A stretch of 64,000 nucleotides of DNA. It comes from Desulfobacteraceae bacterium (GTDB lineage: Bacteria > Desulfobacterota > Desulfobacteria > Desulfobacterales > Desulfosalsimonadaceae). Where the stretch lies: NCBI GenBank assembly GCA_014237465.1, contig JABZFM010000021.1:1-64000 (forward strand), read 5' to 3'. A program made the translations under genes and the position numbers. Below are positions 44,338-53,736 of this stretch, one piece after another. Below the pieces are notes generated by a model. That model was given only the letters and a program-made list of their open reading frames with translations, was not told where the DNA came from and did no database searches. Positions within the stretch are counted from its first letter, which is position 1, and every line of letters begins with the position of its first letter.

Positions 44338-45480
44338 ATGAAGTTTTTTTTTAAAAAAATATTTTGTAATCCAAAAAAGATGCCAGTCCTTATGGAAAAT
44401 ATATTTCATACTGATTACAAAAAAAATGCTTTAATTTCATATTTAGAGGAACCTTTTAAAAATAAAAATCTGCCATTGACTCATTCTAATTTTCGAGAAG
44501 TTCTGTATATCGTTAAATTGATTTCTGAATTTGGATATAATATTGATTTAATAAATTATTTAGATCAAGGGGGTGTTAATTATGAAAAATATCAATTGTT
44601 ATTTGGTTTTGGGTTTCCATTAGAAAATAGTTTTAAGCAAAAAATTAATATTGATAAAAGAATTTTTTATGCAACAGGCGCTCATTCAACCCAGCGAAAT
44701 GCAGCTGAAATTTATCGAATATTAGCATTGAAAAAAAGAAAAGGAACTCTTTTATATCCACAACGAATCAAAAAGTATCCAGATAATTTATCTGCATCCT
44801 TCAGTAATGTGATTTTTTGTACAGGAAATAATTGGACAATCTCTACTTATCGACCTTTTTTTGATGGCTCTATTCTCAGTGTTCCCGTTAGTGTATACAT
44901 GTTTTATCCACATCAAAAACTTAGTAGGAAATGGGCAACAGCGAAAAAGCATTTTTTATGGTTTGGAGGAAAAGGGTTAGTGCACAAGGGACTTGATCTT
45001 TGTATTGAAGCTTTCGCCAAACTGCCTGAATATACATTGCATATATGTGGGCCAAAGGAAGACGATTTTTTTTCTGTATATCGTAGAGAACTTTTTTCCC
45101 TGCCGAATATAATTTTTCATGGGTATGTCGATATTTCTTCTCTTGATTTTAAATGTATTGTTGAAACATGCGGGTATGTTATTTTCCCAAGCTGTTCAGA
45201 GGGTGGCGGCGGAAGTGTGTTAACTTGTATGGGAACCGGATTGATTCCAATTGTTACAGTTGAAGCAAGCATTAATGTAAATGACTTTGGGTTCATTATA
45301 GAAAATACGGAGATTTTAAATATCATTAATCTGGTGAAGTATGTGGCAGGCTTACCTGAAAGCGACATTAAAATTCGGTCACAAAAAAGTTATGAGTATG
45401 TTTTGAATCATCATGATTTCAATAAGTTTAAAAATAATATCAGAAATGCTTTAATTAAAGCATTTAATATTATAACCTGA
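44338..45480 (+). CDS. GT4-type glycosyltransferase (GT-B fold)
   Basis: 380 residues. The C-terminal half has WFGGKGLVHKGLDLCIEAFA followed by LHICGPKED and FPSCSEGGGGSVLTCMGTGL, the donor-binding motif of GT-B (Glycos_transf_1) enzymes. The N-terminal half has FATGAHSTQRNA-type acceptor-domain sequence (FYATGAHSTQRNAAEIYR). No ribosome site is obvious before the ATG, and the DNA is very AT-rich (about 30% GC by eye). It starts the plus-strand sulfotransferase/glycosyltransferase series. Confidence 0.75.
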   Translation: MKFFFKKIFCNPKKMPVLMENIFHTDYKKNALISYLEEPFKNKNLPLTHSNFREVLYIVKLISEFGYNIDLINYLDQGGVNYEKYQLLFGFGFPLENSFKQKINIDKRIFYATGAHSTQRNAAEIYRILALKKRKGTLLYPQRIKKYPDNLSASFSNVIFCTGNNWTISTYRPFFDGSILSVPVSVYMFYPHQKLSRKWATAKKHFLWFGGKGLVHKGLDLCIEAFAKLPEYTLHICGPKEDDFFSVYRRELFSLPNIIFHGYVDISSLDFKCIVETCGYVIFPSCSEGGGGSVLTCMGTGLIPIVTVEASINVNDFGFIIENTEILNIINLVKYVAGLPESDIKIRSQKSYEYVLNHHDFNKFKNNIRNALIKAFNIIT

Positions 45481-45616
45481 CAGTGTATTGTTAAGTTAGC
45501 TCAATCATTGGATTTGTTATAAGTATATTCAAACTTGATAAATGTTGGCATTCTGAGATTTTCTTTTAATGAGGCTACGAATATTTTAATCACAATTTTT
45601 TTTGAATTTTTCTTCA

Positions 45617-46435
45617 ATGCAAAACAATACCCGATATATATTTTGTATTAGTTCTGGACGCTCCGGTACTGGTTATTTAGCAAAACTGACTGGAACGGCA
45701 GAAAATGTTCGTGCTTTTCATGAAGCCGATCCAACAATGTCTGGATCGTATTTACGGATGATCGACCATTTTGCATACTCTGAGACAGCAGATCAAAGAA
45801 CAATAAAAGTAAAAAAAATTAATCAAATAATAGAGTCTTTTAAGCGAAAGCCATGGTTTTTATCGAAGTCGAATATGATTTATGTGGAAACTAATCATAT
45901 GTTTATCAAAACATTTCATGATGTTGTATGTAAATATTTTAAGAATGTAGAAGTTATAATTCTAAGAAGAAGAATCGCCGAGACATTAAAAAGTTTTATT
46001 CAGCTTAATTATTTTACACCATACAATCCTGTTTCATTCGAATGGATGAGCAGCCCGAATGCAATAACCGCAGCCATTCCTGCAATCGATCAGGACGACA
46101 AGCTGGATTCATGTGATAAAGCAATCGCTTATCTGATAGACATCGAGGCTCGTTCTCAGCGGTTTAAAAGAGAGTTTCCAGATATTCCGACATATGAGTT
46201 AAAATTGGAAATGCTGTCAGAGAAAAGTTATATCCAGAATTTTTTTAAAGTTGCACAATTAAATTATACTGAAAAAACAGACAGTTTTATTGGTGAAAGA
46301 ATTAACGAACGAAAACGGAAAAAAGAAATCCATGGAATTCATGTTGATTTAACGTATTGCCAAGAAAGAATAGAAATCTATCTTAGAAAAGCTCAAAAAA
46401 AGGGAATTCAGATTCCAACCACACTATACATATAA
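45617..46435 (+). CDS. Sulfotransferase-family P-loop protein
   Basis: The N-terminus carries CISSGRSGTGYLAKLTG (residues 10-26), a 5'-phosphosulfate-binding P-loop, and a later IILRRRIAETLKSF fits the 3'-phosphate-binding strand and helix. The remainder is helical without other known domains. These enzymes transfer sulfate from PAPS, usually to a carbohydrate hydroxyl. I chose ATG 45617; a TTG at 45602 would add five residues. The 122-136-base gap upstream is the largest early in the series. Confidence 0.72.
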   Translation: MQNNTRYIFCISSGRSGTGYLAKLTGTAENVRAFHEADPTMSGSYLRMIDHFAYSETADQRTIKVKKINQIIESFKRKPWFLSKSNMIYVETNHMFIKTFHDVVCKYFKNVEVIILRRRIAETLKSFIQLNYFTPYNPVSFEWMSSPNAITAAIPAIDQDDKLDSCDKAIAYLIDIEARSQRFKREFPDIPTYELKLEMLSEKSYIQNFFKVAQLNYTEKTDSFIGERINERKRKKEIHGIHVDLTYCQERIEIYLRKAQKKGIQIPTTLYI

Positions 46436-46458
46436 GAATTTTATTTTATAATTATTTT

Positions 46459-47301
46459 ATGAAAAAAAAATTTGATGCCAGTATTATAATGGTCGACGGG
46501 TCATTCCGAGAGAATTTCCATTCCGTTGATTTTTTTTCCCATCAGACATTAGCCCCTGAAGATTATGAACTGATTTGGGTTGAGTATTATAAACAAGTCC
46601 ATCCTGAATTGGAAAATAAGATATCACGATATCCAAATGCAAGAATTGTTAAATTAGGAAAAGAAGGAGAATATCATTCCTCCTATTGTTTTAATGCGGG
46701 TATTAAAGAGAGCCGGGGGGAAATCCTGTTTGTCCCTGATGCAGATGTGGTTGTTGAAGGTAATTTTCTTGAAAAGGCTTTAAAAGAACATGAGACAAAT
46801 TCCAGGTTAGCGCTTTATTTCTATCGGAAAGATGAATCTCAAACTTATCATACTGATGATATAGATTTAAATCATTTAAAACAGGTATGTGCCTTAAAAT
46901 CTTCCAATAATTTCGGGGGATGTCTTTCTGTAAAAAAAAAATGGTTGCTGGAAATTAACGGTTATGATCAGCATCCGGTTTTCGGGTCCGGTTTTCATGC
47001 CAACGGTCTGGATGTTTATACCCGTTTAAAAAACCTCGGACTACATATCATGTGGCATCCGGATTTATTTTTGTATCATCCGTGGCACCCCTTAAGCAGG
47101 GTAACAGCTTCGAATTATAAGCTTCAGCATTTAATAATTCAGCATCATGCTCTGAACTTGGAAACAAGCGCTTTCCAGGGCATTGATTCGTCAAAAAACC
47201 TTAAAATATCTGATGAACTGATTAAGAAGCTTCAAAGAAAACAAAGAGTCAACCTGATAGGTGTTTTTAAAGAAAAATTAATGCAATTGTCCGGAAAGTA
47301 G
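46459..47301 (+). CDS. Family 2 glycosyltransferase (galactosyltransferase-C-like)
   Basis: MKKKFDASIIMVDGSFREN begins the GT-A domain. CFNAGIKESRGEILFVPDAD supplies the acidic DxD, and FGGCLSVKKKWLLEINGYDQ then GLDVYTRLKNLGL resemble the Glyco_transf_7C acceptor region. It lies 23 bases after the sulfotransferase and 15 before the next one. It probably adds a hexose or hexosamine to the sulfated glycan. Confidence 0.78.
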   Translation: MKKKFDASIIMVDGSFRENFHSVDFFSHQTLAPEDYELIWVEYYKQVHPELENKISRYPNARIVKLGKEGEYHSSYCFNAGIKESRGEILFVPDADVVVEGNFLEKALKEHETNSRLALYFYRKDESQTYHTDDIDLNHLKQVCALKSSNNFGGCLSVKKKWLLEINGYDQHPVFGSGFHANGLDVYTRLKNLGLHIMWHPDLFLYHPWHPLSRVTASNYKLQHLIIQHHALNLETSAFQGIDSSKNLKISDELIKKLQRKQRVNLIGVFKEKLMQLSGK

Positions 47302-47316
47302 AGATTCTGATTCAAT

Positions 47317-48087
47317 ATGAGAAATATTTTAATCCTGGGTGCGGGAAGAAGCGGCACAAGTATGGTGGCCGGCACATTGGCAAAGGCCGGATATTTTATG
47401 GGCGAACAACTTATTAAAGCCAGAGAAACCAATCCCAAAGGATTTTTTGAAGATATTGAAGTCAATTCAATCAATGAAGATATTTTAGCCCGGGTTGTAC
47501 CGCGACGACCTCAATTTATCCCCAGAAAAATTAGAAAATATTTTTTTCGCAAACGACCTGCAAGGGGCCAAAGATGGTTGGCAAAGGTCCCGTTGAATAC
47601 AAAAATACCTTTGACTTCAGATAGTAAGCATCGCATTGAAAAATTGACATCGAATATATCGTATTGTTTTAAAGACCCGCGTTTTTCTTATACTCTTCCG
47701 AACTGGCGGCCGTTTTTAGACAATACCTTTTTTGTGTGCGTATTTCGGGAACCTTCAATTACCGTCGAAAGCATTTTAAAAGAATGTCGCCGGGCCAAAT
47801 ATCTTCATAGCCTTGCCATTAACAGGGAAGATATTTTTGACGTGTGGACGCTTATGTATTCTCATATTCTTGAGACGCATTGCTTTACAGGAAAATGGCT
47901 GTTCCTTCACTTTGACCAGGTGGTGACAGGCAATGGGTTGGAAAGGCTTGCCGGTTTTGCCGGCGCAAATGTAGATACTGATTTTCCTGATATTAAGCTT
48001 AAACGCTCTAAACAGTATTTTGAGAATCGTTCTGATTCGTGGCAATGCTATGTTAAATTGTGTGAACTTGCGGATTATAAAATCTGA
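47317..48087 (+). CDS. Sulfotransferase-family P-loop protein
   Basis: MRNILILGAGRSGTSMVAGT at the start is a PAPS-binding P-loop, followed by GYFMGEQLIKARETNPKGFF (typical for Sulfotransfer_3-type proteins), and VFREPSITVESILKECRRA as the 3'-phosphate site. 256 residues is normal for the family. Its tight spacing between two glycosyltransferase genes suggests that it acts on the same glycan. Confidence 0.8.
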   Translation: MRNILILGAGRSGTSMVAGTLAKAGYFMGEQLIKARETNPKGFFEDIEVNSINEDILARVVPRRPQFIPRKIRKYFFRKRPARGQRWLAKVPLNTKIPLTSDSKHRIEKLTSNISYCFKDPRFSYTLPNWRPFLDNTFFVCVFREPSITVESILKECRRAKYLHSLAINREDIFDVWTLMYSHILETHCFTGKWLFLHFDQVVTGNGLERLAGFAGANVDTDFPDIKLKRSKQYFENRSDSWQCYVKLCELADYKI

Positions 48088-48117
48088 TTTTGTTAAATCT
48101 GTAATTGATATTATTCA

Positions 48118-49137
48118 ATGAATAAAACCAACGAAAATTCATCATCAACGGGTGTATCGTTTGTCTTATGCTGTTATAACAGTGAAGCACTGGTGGCCGA
48201 CACCATTAACGCCTTGAACAACCAAATAAACAATGGGATTCCTTTTGAGGTAATTTTAGTTGATAATAATTGTACGGATTATACGGTATCCGTAGCTGAA
48301 TCGGTTTGGGCGAGATCGGATGCGAAGCTTCATGTGGTCAAGGAAAAAACGCCAGGCTTGTCTTTTGCCAGAAAACGCGGTGTGAGAGAAACAAAATATT
48401 CCATCATTTCATTTGTCGATGATGATAACATTGTTGAACCTGAATGGGTAAAAAAAGTATTCTATTTGTTCGAAAACAAGCCGGATGTTGGCGCGGTGGG
48501 GAGTTATAACTTGCCGTTGATTGAGACAAAAGAGCCTGCATGGTTTGAACAGTATATGCATAATTATGCATGCGGTAAACTCTATCCTGCTTCAGGAATT
48601 GTGTCCGGCAATAAAAAAAAACATCTATGGGGAGCGGGGCTTTCAATTCGATCGAAAATTATTAAAAAAATCTATTCCGCTGATTTGCCCCTGTATTTGA
48701 CCGGTCGAAAAGGCAATCTCATCCTGGCAGGCGATGACAGTGAAATTTGTTTTTATTGCTGTCTGCTCGGTTGGGATTTATGGTATGAACATGATTTAAC
48801 ATTGCATCATAAAATACAGCCATCCAGATTAACCTGGAATTATTTGTGCAAAATGCACGAGGGGTTTGGGTATTGTTCCCCGATCCTGGAAATATATAAA
48901 CGGTTAATTGATAACCAATTTTCTTTATCATTCAGCGCGCTGTTCTTCAATAAATTGATGACTTTCTGTTATATTGTTATGCGATATAATGTTCGTTTGA
49001 TGGTTAACCGGGAAGGACAGCATTTTCAGGTATTGTTTTATTCTGCCTGGGGAAGTTTGAAGGGAACTTTTGGATTAAGAAAATCATATGGTCGAATGGT
49101 AAAACAGATTCGACAGTTTTTTTCAACACAGCGTTAA
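48118..49137 (+). CDS. Family 2 glycosyltransferase
   Basis: VSFVLCCYNSEALVADTINA, VILVDNNCTDYTVSV and ISFVDDDNIVEPEWVKKV mark a GT-A family 2 enzyme with a D-D-D metal motif. LWGAGLSIRSKII and LAGDDSEICFYCCLLGW match the acceptor region of SpsA-like enzymes. A hydrophobic stretch near residue 280 may touch the membrane. Position in the series and 30-base spacing suggest shared transcription. Confidence 0.83.
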   Translation: MNKTNENSSSTGVSFVLCCYNSEALVADTINALNNQINNGIPFEVILVDNNCTDYTVSVAESVWARSDAKLHVVKEKTPGLSFARKRGVRETKYSIISFVDDDNIVEPEWVKKVFYLFENKPDVGAVGSYNLPLIETKEPAWFEQYMHNYACGKLYPASGIVSGNKKKHLWGAGLSIRSKIIKKIYSADLPLYLTGRKGNLILAGDDSEICFYCCLLGWDLWYEHDLTLHHKIQPSRLTWNYLCKMHEGFGYCSPILEIYKRLIDNQFSLSFSALFFNKLMTFCYIVMRYNVRLMVNREGQHFQVLFYSAWGSLKGTFGLRKSYGRMVKQIRQFFSTQR

Positions 49138-49158
49138 ATATCAGGCATATGCGTTTTG

Positions 49159-49977
49159 ATGTCATACTATTATAAAAAAATCCGGAAATATTTATGGCGG
49201 CCGGTTGCAGTGGCAAAATCTCCGTTAAGAGCTTTTCGGCCGGGCAATATTGTAATGTTCCACATCGGGCGATGCGGAAGTACAGTGCTGGGAAATCTTT
49301 TAAATCAACATCCGAATGTTTTCTGGGATGGAGAGATTTATGAGAAATTCAAAGTTAAATCCTCTGGTTTAAATGCAATAAAAGGTGATCCGATTGGCTT
49401 GCTGAAAAGTCGAATGAATTTAGCCGGTAGGCGGTTTTACGGGTTTGAAATTAAGTTTCTTCAGCAGCAGCACCTGGATTTGATTCATTTTGAATTAGAT
49501 GGTTTTATTGATCAACTACTGCAACTCGGATATTTAAATTTTATTATTCTTGAGCGCCGGAATTATTTAAAACGTAATGTGTCCCATGTAATTGGCCAGA
49601 CGACAAAAAAATATCACCAGCCAGAACAGGATAAAGCCCAGCTGACGCGCGTGGAGATTGATGTGAATAAACTGACCATTGGATCCGGTACAAAGACTTT
49701 AATTGAATGGCTTTATGAATTCCGGAGTGAATATCTTCATCTGCAAAAATTATTGGAAGAAAAAAATTGTTTATACCTGACATATGAAAATGATATTTTA
49801 TCTAATCCAAGGGCCGGTTATCATAGGATATGCAACTTTTTAAATATACAGCCGGTTAAAGTCGACTTAAAAAACAGCAAAACAAATCCATTTGAGCCGG
49901 TGCAGGTTGTTATTAACTATAACGAGGTAAAAGATAGGCTGTCCGGCACCCCATTTGAGTGGATGACAAGCCAATAG
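49159..49977 (+). CDS. Sulfotransferase-family P-loop protein
   Basis: FHIGRCGSTVLGNLLNQHPN (about residues 34-53) is the phosphosulfate P-loop with GRCGST. IILERRNYLKRNVSHVIG gives the 3'-phosphate-binding region, and YLTYENDILSNPRAGY is the usual Sulfotransfer_1/3 C-terminal strand. I use ATG 49159; a TTG three bases earlier is possible. A 183-base gap with a small frame follows. Confidence 0.78.
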   Translation: MSYYYKKIRKYLWRPVAVAKSPLRAFRPGNIVMFHIGRCGSTVLGNLLNQHPNVFWDGEIYEKFKVKSSGLNAIKGDPIGLLKSRMNLAGRRFYGFEIKFLQQQHLDLIHFELDGFIDQLLQLGYLNFIILERRNYLKRNVSHVIGQTTKKYHQPEQDKAQLTRVEIDVNKLTIGSGTKTLIEWLYEFRSEYLHLQKLLEEKNCLYLTYENDILSNPRAGYHRICNFLNIQPVKVDLKNSKTNPFEPVQVVINYNEVKDRLSGTPFEWMTSQ

Positions 49978-50005
49978 CTTAATTATTGAAAATAAAGCTT
50001 AGTTA

Positions 50006-50155
50006 ATGGTTGTTGTTTATACATTAAGTAATTGTAATGATTATTTTTCGTCGGTTATTCAAGAAATTTGTTGTGGACGGGCATTTTACAAGGTTAACGA
50101 TCTTCTTATTATTACCGGAAAACAGGATGCAAGACATAAAAAAATGGGTTACTGA
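50006..50155 (+). CDS. Small uncharacterised reading frame
   Basis: A 49-codon frame (MVVVYTLSNCNDYFSSVIQE, with a CC pair shortly after) occupies the gap between the sulfotransferase and the next glycosyltransferase and ends five bases before that gene's ATG. No clear ribosome site precedes it. It could be the eroded start of another protein or a translational leader. Weak call. Confidence 0.3.
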   Translation: MVVVYTLSNCNDYFSSVIQEICCGRAFYKVNDLLIITGKQDARHKKMGY

Positions 50156-50160
50156 ATGGT

Positions 50161-50985
50161 ATGATTTCTAATATAGCTGCTAAGAAAAATAAAATAACCA
50201 TCATTACACCATGTCTGAATGCAATGGATCTTTTAAAGGATACAGTTTTGTCGGTTCTTTCCCAAAAAGCGGTCCTGGAAAACAATGTTGAACTTGAATA
50301 TATTATTTGTGATGGCGGATCAACAGACGGGAGCCGGCAATGGATAGAATCCCTGAATAGTCCGCTGGTTCACCTGATCAGCGAGAGTGATAACGGCATA
50401 TATGATGGTCTGGTTAAAGGTCTGCAGATTGCCAGTGGAGAGATTATCGGTTATCTCAATGCCGGCGATTATTACAGCCCTTACGCATTTAATATTTTGA
50501 AAGATGTTTTTTCCAACGCGAATGTGAAATGGGTTACAGGATTTAACGTTTGTTATAATAATGAAGGATTTTTGATTTCCGTAAACCTGCCGGGTCGATA
50601 CAGACGACGATTCATAAAAAAGGGGATGTACGGTTCTTTTTTGCCATGGATTCAGCAGGAGTCAACATTCTGGCGGCTCGAGCTCAACTCGTTGATTGAC
50701 TTGAAAACACTTTCTCGATTTAAACTGGCTGGAGATTATTATCTCTGGAATTGTTTTGCCGAACAGACTGACCTGAAGATTGTTAAAGCATATCTATGCG
50801 GTTTTCGGGAACATATTGAACAGCTTTCAGAGAATAAGGCATTATATAAATCTGAACTTTTGAAGATAAGCGGTCAACGTCCAAATGCCTTTGATTACGT
50901 TCAGGCTTTTTTTGATTATATGATATGGTGGTTTTTACCGGACAGACTGAAACTGATTATGAACACGGATATAATCCAGTTGTAA
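50161..50985 (+). CDS. Family 2 glycosyltransferase, WcaA/colanic type
   Basis: IIITPCLNAMDLLKDTV-like start (ITIITPCLNAMDLLKDTVLS), IICDGGSTDGSRQWIESL, ESDNGIYDGLVKGLQIASGE and YLNAGDYYSPYAF are the typical motifs of this subgroup, in which N-A-G-D replaces DxD. FRLAGDYYLW-type sequence (FKLAGDYYLWNCF) matches the acceptor helix. It continues the glycan assembly series. Confidence 0.85.
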   Translation: MISNIAAKKNKITIITPCLNAMDLLKDTVLSVLSQKAVLENNVELEYIICDGGSTDGSRQWIESLNSPLVHLISESDNGIYDGLVKGLQIASGEIIGYLNAGDYYSPYAFNILKDVFSNANVKWVTGFNVCYNNEGFLISVNLPGRYRRRFIKKGMYGSFLPWIQQESTFWRLELNSLIDLKTLSRFKLAGDYYLWNCFAEQTDLKIVKAYLCGFREHIEQLSENKALYKSELLKISGQRPNAFDYVQAFFDYMIWWFLPDRLKLIMNTDIIQL

Positions 50986-51073
50986 AATTTAACTTTGAAG
51001 CCGGACTGCTCTCCTGATTCGGTTTTAATTTTGTGTTCGCATATCTAAATTTTTGAATATAGGGTGGTAATGA

Positions 51074-51946
51074 GTGTTTGACGTGCGAAAAAGCAAAATA
51101 GGGGGACCGCTTGTTAATAGCATTCAAAAACTTGCCGCTATTGCTTTGGTTAATTATCATTTAATTACATTGAAGGACAGTCCGGTCTTAATCTACCAAA
51201 TGGGTAAAGTCGGATCCAGTTCTGTTTATAAATCATTAAAATCCGAAAGATTGCGTAATCCGATATTTTTTGTACATTTTTTATCTAATGATTTAATCCA
51301 TTATAAACAGGTGTATCAAAATTCCGGCATCCAGGCTGCTCCCTATCATCTTGAATTGGGCATGGTACTGCGAAATTATATTTTGAAGAATAAAAGAAAA
51401 CTAAAATTCAAGATTATTTCAATGGTCAGGGATCCTATTGCGCGACAGATTTCAGATGTTTTTCAAAATCCCGAAATAATGAAAATAGATATTAAGAACC
51501 AGAATGGCTTGATTAATAAAAATAGAGCAATGGCTCTTATTCAGGAAAACTTTTCTAATTTAAGAACTTTTGATTATATTTTCAAATGGTTTGACAGAGA
51601 AATTAAATCCGTTTTTGGCATTGATGCTTTTTCAAAACCTTTTAACCGGGATTCCGGCTGGACAATAATTAATGGTGAAAATGCTGAAGTTCTGGTCCTT
51701 CGGCTTGAAAATTTATCTCAGATCGGACCTGAGGTGATTTCAGATTTTTTGACCCTGCCCAATCAGATATCTCTTGTTGAATCAAATGTGAGAGCATCCA
51801 CCAAAGATGTACTGAGCTATAATTATGTTAAGAACAATATTAGGATCGATCGTTCAATTTGCAGAGAAATATACGCTTCAAGGTTTTGCAGTCATTTTTA
51901 TGGAGACAAAGAAATTAATAAATTTATGAAGAGATGGGCAGGATAA
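51074..51946 (+). CDS. NKWYS-type putative capsular polysaccharide synthesis protein
   Basis: A P-loop IYQMGKVGSSSVYKSLKSE (about residues 39-57), ISMVRDPIARQISDVFQN and FKWFDREIKSVFGIDAF fit the capsular-polysaccharide-synthesis (NKWYS) family, related to sulfotransferases. The start is GTG 51074, with AGGGTGG eight bases upstream; the nearby ATG 51070 is out of frame and hits a stop. It probably acts with the next gene on the same glycan. Sulfate transfer is inferred, not proven. Confidence 0.72.
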   Translation: MFDVRKSKIGGPLVNSIQKLAAIALVNYHLITLKDSPVLIYQMGKVGSSSVYKSLKSERLRNPIFFVHFLSNDLIHYKQVYQNSGIQAAPYHLELGMVLRNYILKNKRKLKFKIISMVRDPIARQISDVFQNPEIMKIDIKNQNGLINKNRAMALIQENFSNLRTFDYIFKWFDREIKSVFGIDAFSKPFNRDSGWTIINGENAEVLVLRLENLSQIGPEVISDFLTLPNQISLVESNVRASTKDVLSYNYVKNNIRIDRSICREIYASRFCSHFYGDKEINKFMKRWAG

Positions 51947-51988
51947 ATTTCAAAGTATAAATTATACTTTAAATTTTTATCTGAAGCA

Positions 51989-52747
51989 ATGATCATCAAT
52001 CACAGGTATAAATATATATTTATTGAAATCCCGCATACCGGTTCAACGGCAATCAGCAAAGAATTATGCGAAAATTACGGTGGTGAACGGGTGTTACACA
52101 GACATGCGCATTTTTTTGAACTAAAAAGGATCTTCGGTGAAAAAATAAAATCTTATTTTGTTTTTGCGGGGGTTCGGAATCCCTTAGATGATGCTGGCAG
52201 CGTTTATATGAAGTTTCTGAACAATCATCGGAGTAATTATACAAGCGAAAAAAAACAATTGAAATTCGGCGGGTATGTTACAAAAAGAAAGCTGAATAAG
52301 TTTAAATTTGTACATGATAAGAGTAATGATTTTAGTGATTTTTTATTTAAATTTTACCGGTTTCCATATACTAGCAATATATGCGTCAGTAAAAAATATT
52401 GCGATTACATTATCAGGTTTGAAACTATAGATGAGGGTTTTGCCAATGTTTTAGAATTGATAGGGATAAAGCCGGTCAGGCCCTTACCACTTCTAAACAA
52501 AACGGAGAACAAGAAGGCGTTTCTTGATTATTATAATAAAAATAATTTAGATTTCTCAGTCTCTAATTTTGGACCGTTTATGGTTGAGTGGGGATATTCT
52601 TTTCCTGACGCATGGTCCGGTTCGAGAACATATGGTTTTGATAAAATCAAATATGAAATTCTGAAAAAAATTCGTAGTATATATTGTCAATATGTACAAA
52701 CCGGGCCATTAAAAAAGGCAAATTTTATTAGAGAGATTATCGAGTAG
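51989..52747 (+). CDS. Sulfotransferase-family protein (Sulfotransfer_2-like)
   Basis: YKYIFIEIPHTGSTAISKEL gives the P-loop-like PHTGST, YFVFAGVRNPLDDAGSVYMK the 3'-phosphate region (RNP..S), and IIRFETIDEGFANVLELIGI the conserved late strand and helix. This is the pattern of carbohydrate sulfotransferases such as the Sulfotransfer_2 group. It is the fifth sulfotransferase-type gene in the cluster. Confidence 0.72.
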   Translation: MIINHRYKYIFIEIPHTGSTAISKELCENYGGERVLHRHAHFFELKRIFGEKIKSYFVFAGVRNPLDDAGSVYMKFLNNHRSNYTSEKKQLKFGGYVTKRKLNKFKFVHDKSNDFSDFLFKFYRFPYTSNICVSKKYCDYIIRFETIDEGFANVLELIGIKPVRPLPLLNKTENKKAFLDYYNKNNLDFSVSNFGPFMVEWGYSFPDAWSGSRTYGFDKIKYEILKKIRSIYCQYVQTGPLKKANFIREIIE

Positions 52748-52773
52748 TAACCATTGATTGTTGAGCAAATATT

Positions 52774-53736
52774 ATGAAATTAATCGTACAGATTCCCTGC
52801 TACAACGAAGAAAAGACGCTTCCACAGACGGTTCGAGATATCCCCCGTGAAATTGAAGGGATTGATACTGTTGAAATTCTTGTAATTGATGACGGCAGCA
52901 GCGACTTGACTATCAAAGTAGCTCAGGAATTAGGCGTTGATCATATCGTCAGGAACAAAGGGAATAAAGGGCTGGCTTTCTCTTTTATCACAGGGATAGA
53001 AGCCTCTTTGAGACTTGGAGCAGACATTATTGTGAATACGGATGGCGATAATCAGTATAAGGGCAGTTATATTCCAAAACTGATAACTCCGATTCTTAGC
53101 GGTGAGGCAGACATTGTTGTAGGGGATCGGAAAACAGATGCAATTGAACATTTCAGCTTTATCAAGAAGCAGTTCCAGAAATTGGGCAGCCGCGTTGTCC
53201 GCATGTTGTCTAATACGGATGTGCCGGATGCCGTGAGCGGCTTCAGGGCATTCAGCAGGGATGCTGCGATGCAGCTTAACATTGTCTCCGAATATTCCTA
53301 TACCGTTGAAACCATAATCCAGGCAGGGAAAAAACAGCTGTGCGTAAAGAGCCTTCAGATTGGCACTAATCCGAAAACCAGGGAATCAAGACTCATGAAA
53401 AGTGTTCCCCGGTTTGTGTTGAATCAATTGAATACGATGGTTAGGATGTATACCATGTTCAAACCGTTGCGGGTATTTTTTTTCATCGGGTGCTTATGTA
53501 TCATTTTGGGCTTGATACCTTCGGTCCGGTATCTGTACTTTTTTCTGGAAGGGGATAGCGCAGGTCACATACAATCCCTGATTTTTGCGGCAATAATGTT
53601 TATTGTCGGGTTTCAGGTGATTATTCTGGGGCTTCTTGGGGATGTCATTTCGTTTAACCGTAAACTGATTGAAGAGACGTTGCTCCGGGTGAGACGGATT
53701 GAACTCGATTTTTTAAACGAAAATGATGAAAAATGA
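52774..53736 (+). CDS. Family 2 glycosyltransferase with two C-terminal membrane helices
   Basis: IVQIPCYNEEKTLPQTVRDI, ILVIDDGSSDLTIKVAQ, NKGLAFSFITGIEASLRLGA and IVNTDGDNQYKG are DPM-type motifs, followed by hydrophobic segments at about residues 228-250 and 262-290. The protein may load a lipid carrier or extend a chain. It overlaps the next gene by four bases (ATGA). It is distinct from the three GtrB-type proteins of region 1, which have QDPP-like motifs. Confidence 0.85.
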   Translation: MKLIVQIPCYNEEKTLPQTVRDIPREIEGIDTVEILVIDDGSSDLTIKVAQELGVDHIVRNKGNKGLAFSFITGIEASLRLGADIIVNTDGDNQYKGSYIPKLITPILSGEADIVVGDRKTDAIEHFSFIKKQFQKLGSRVVRMLSNTDVPDAVSGFRAFSRDAAMQLNIVSEYSYTVETIIQAGKKQLCVKSLQIGTNPKTRESRLMKSVPRFVLNQLNTMVRMYTMFKPLRVFFFIGCLCIILGLIPSVRYLYFFLEGDSAGHIQSLIFAAIMFIVGFQVIILGLLGDVISFNRKLIEETLLRVRRIELDFLNENDEK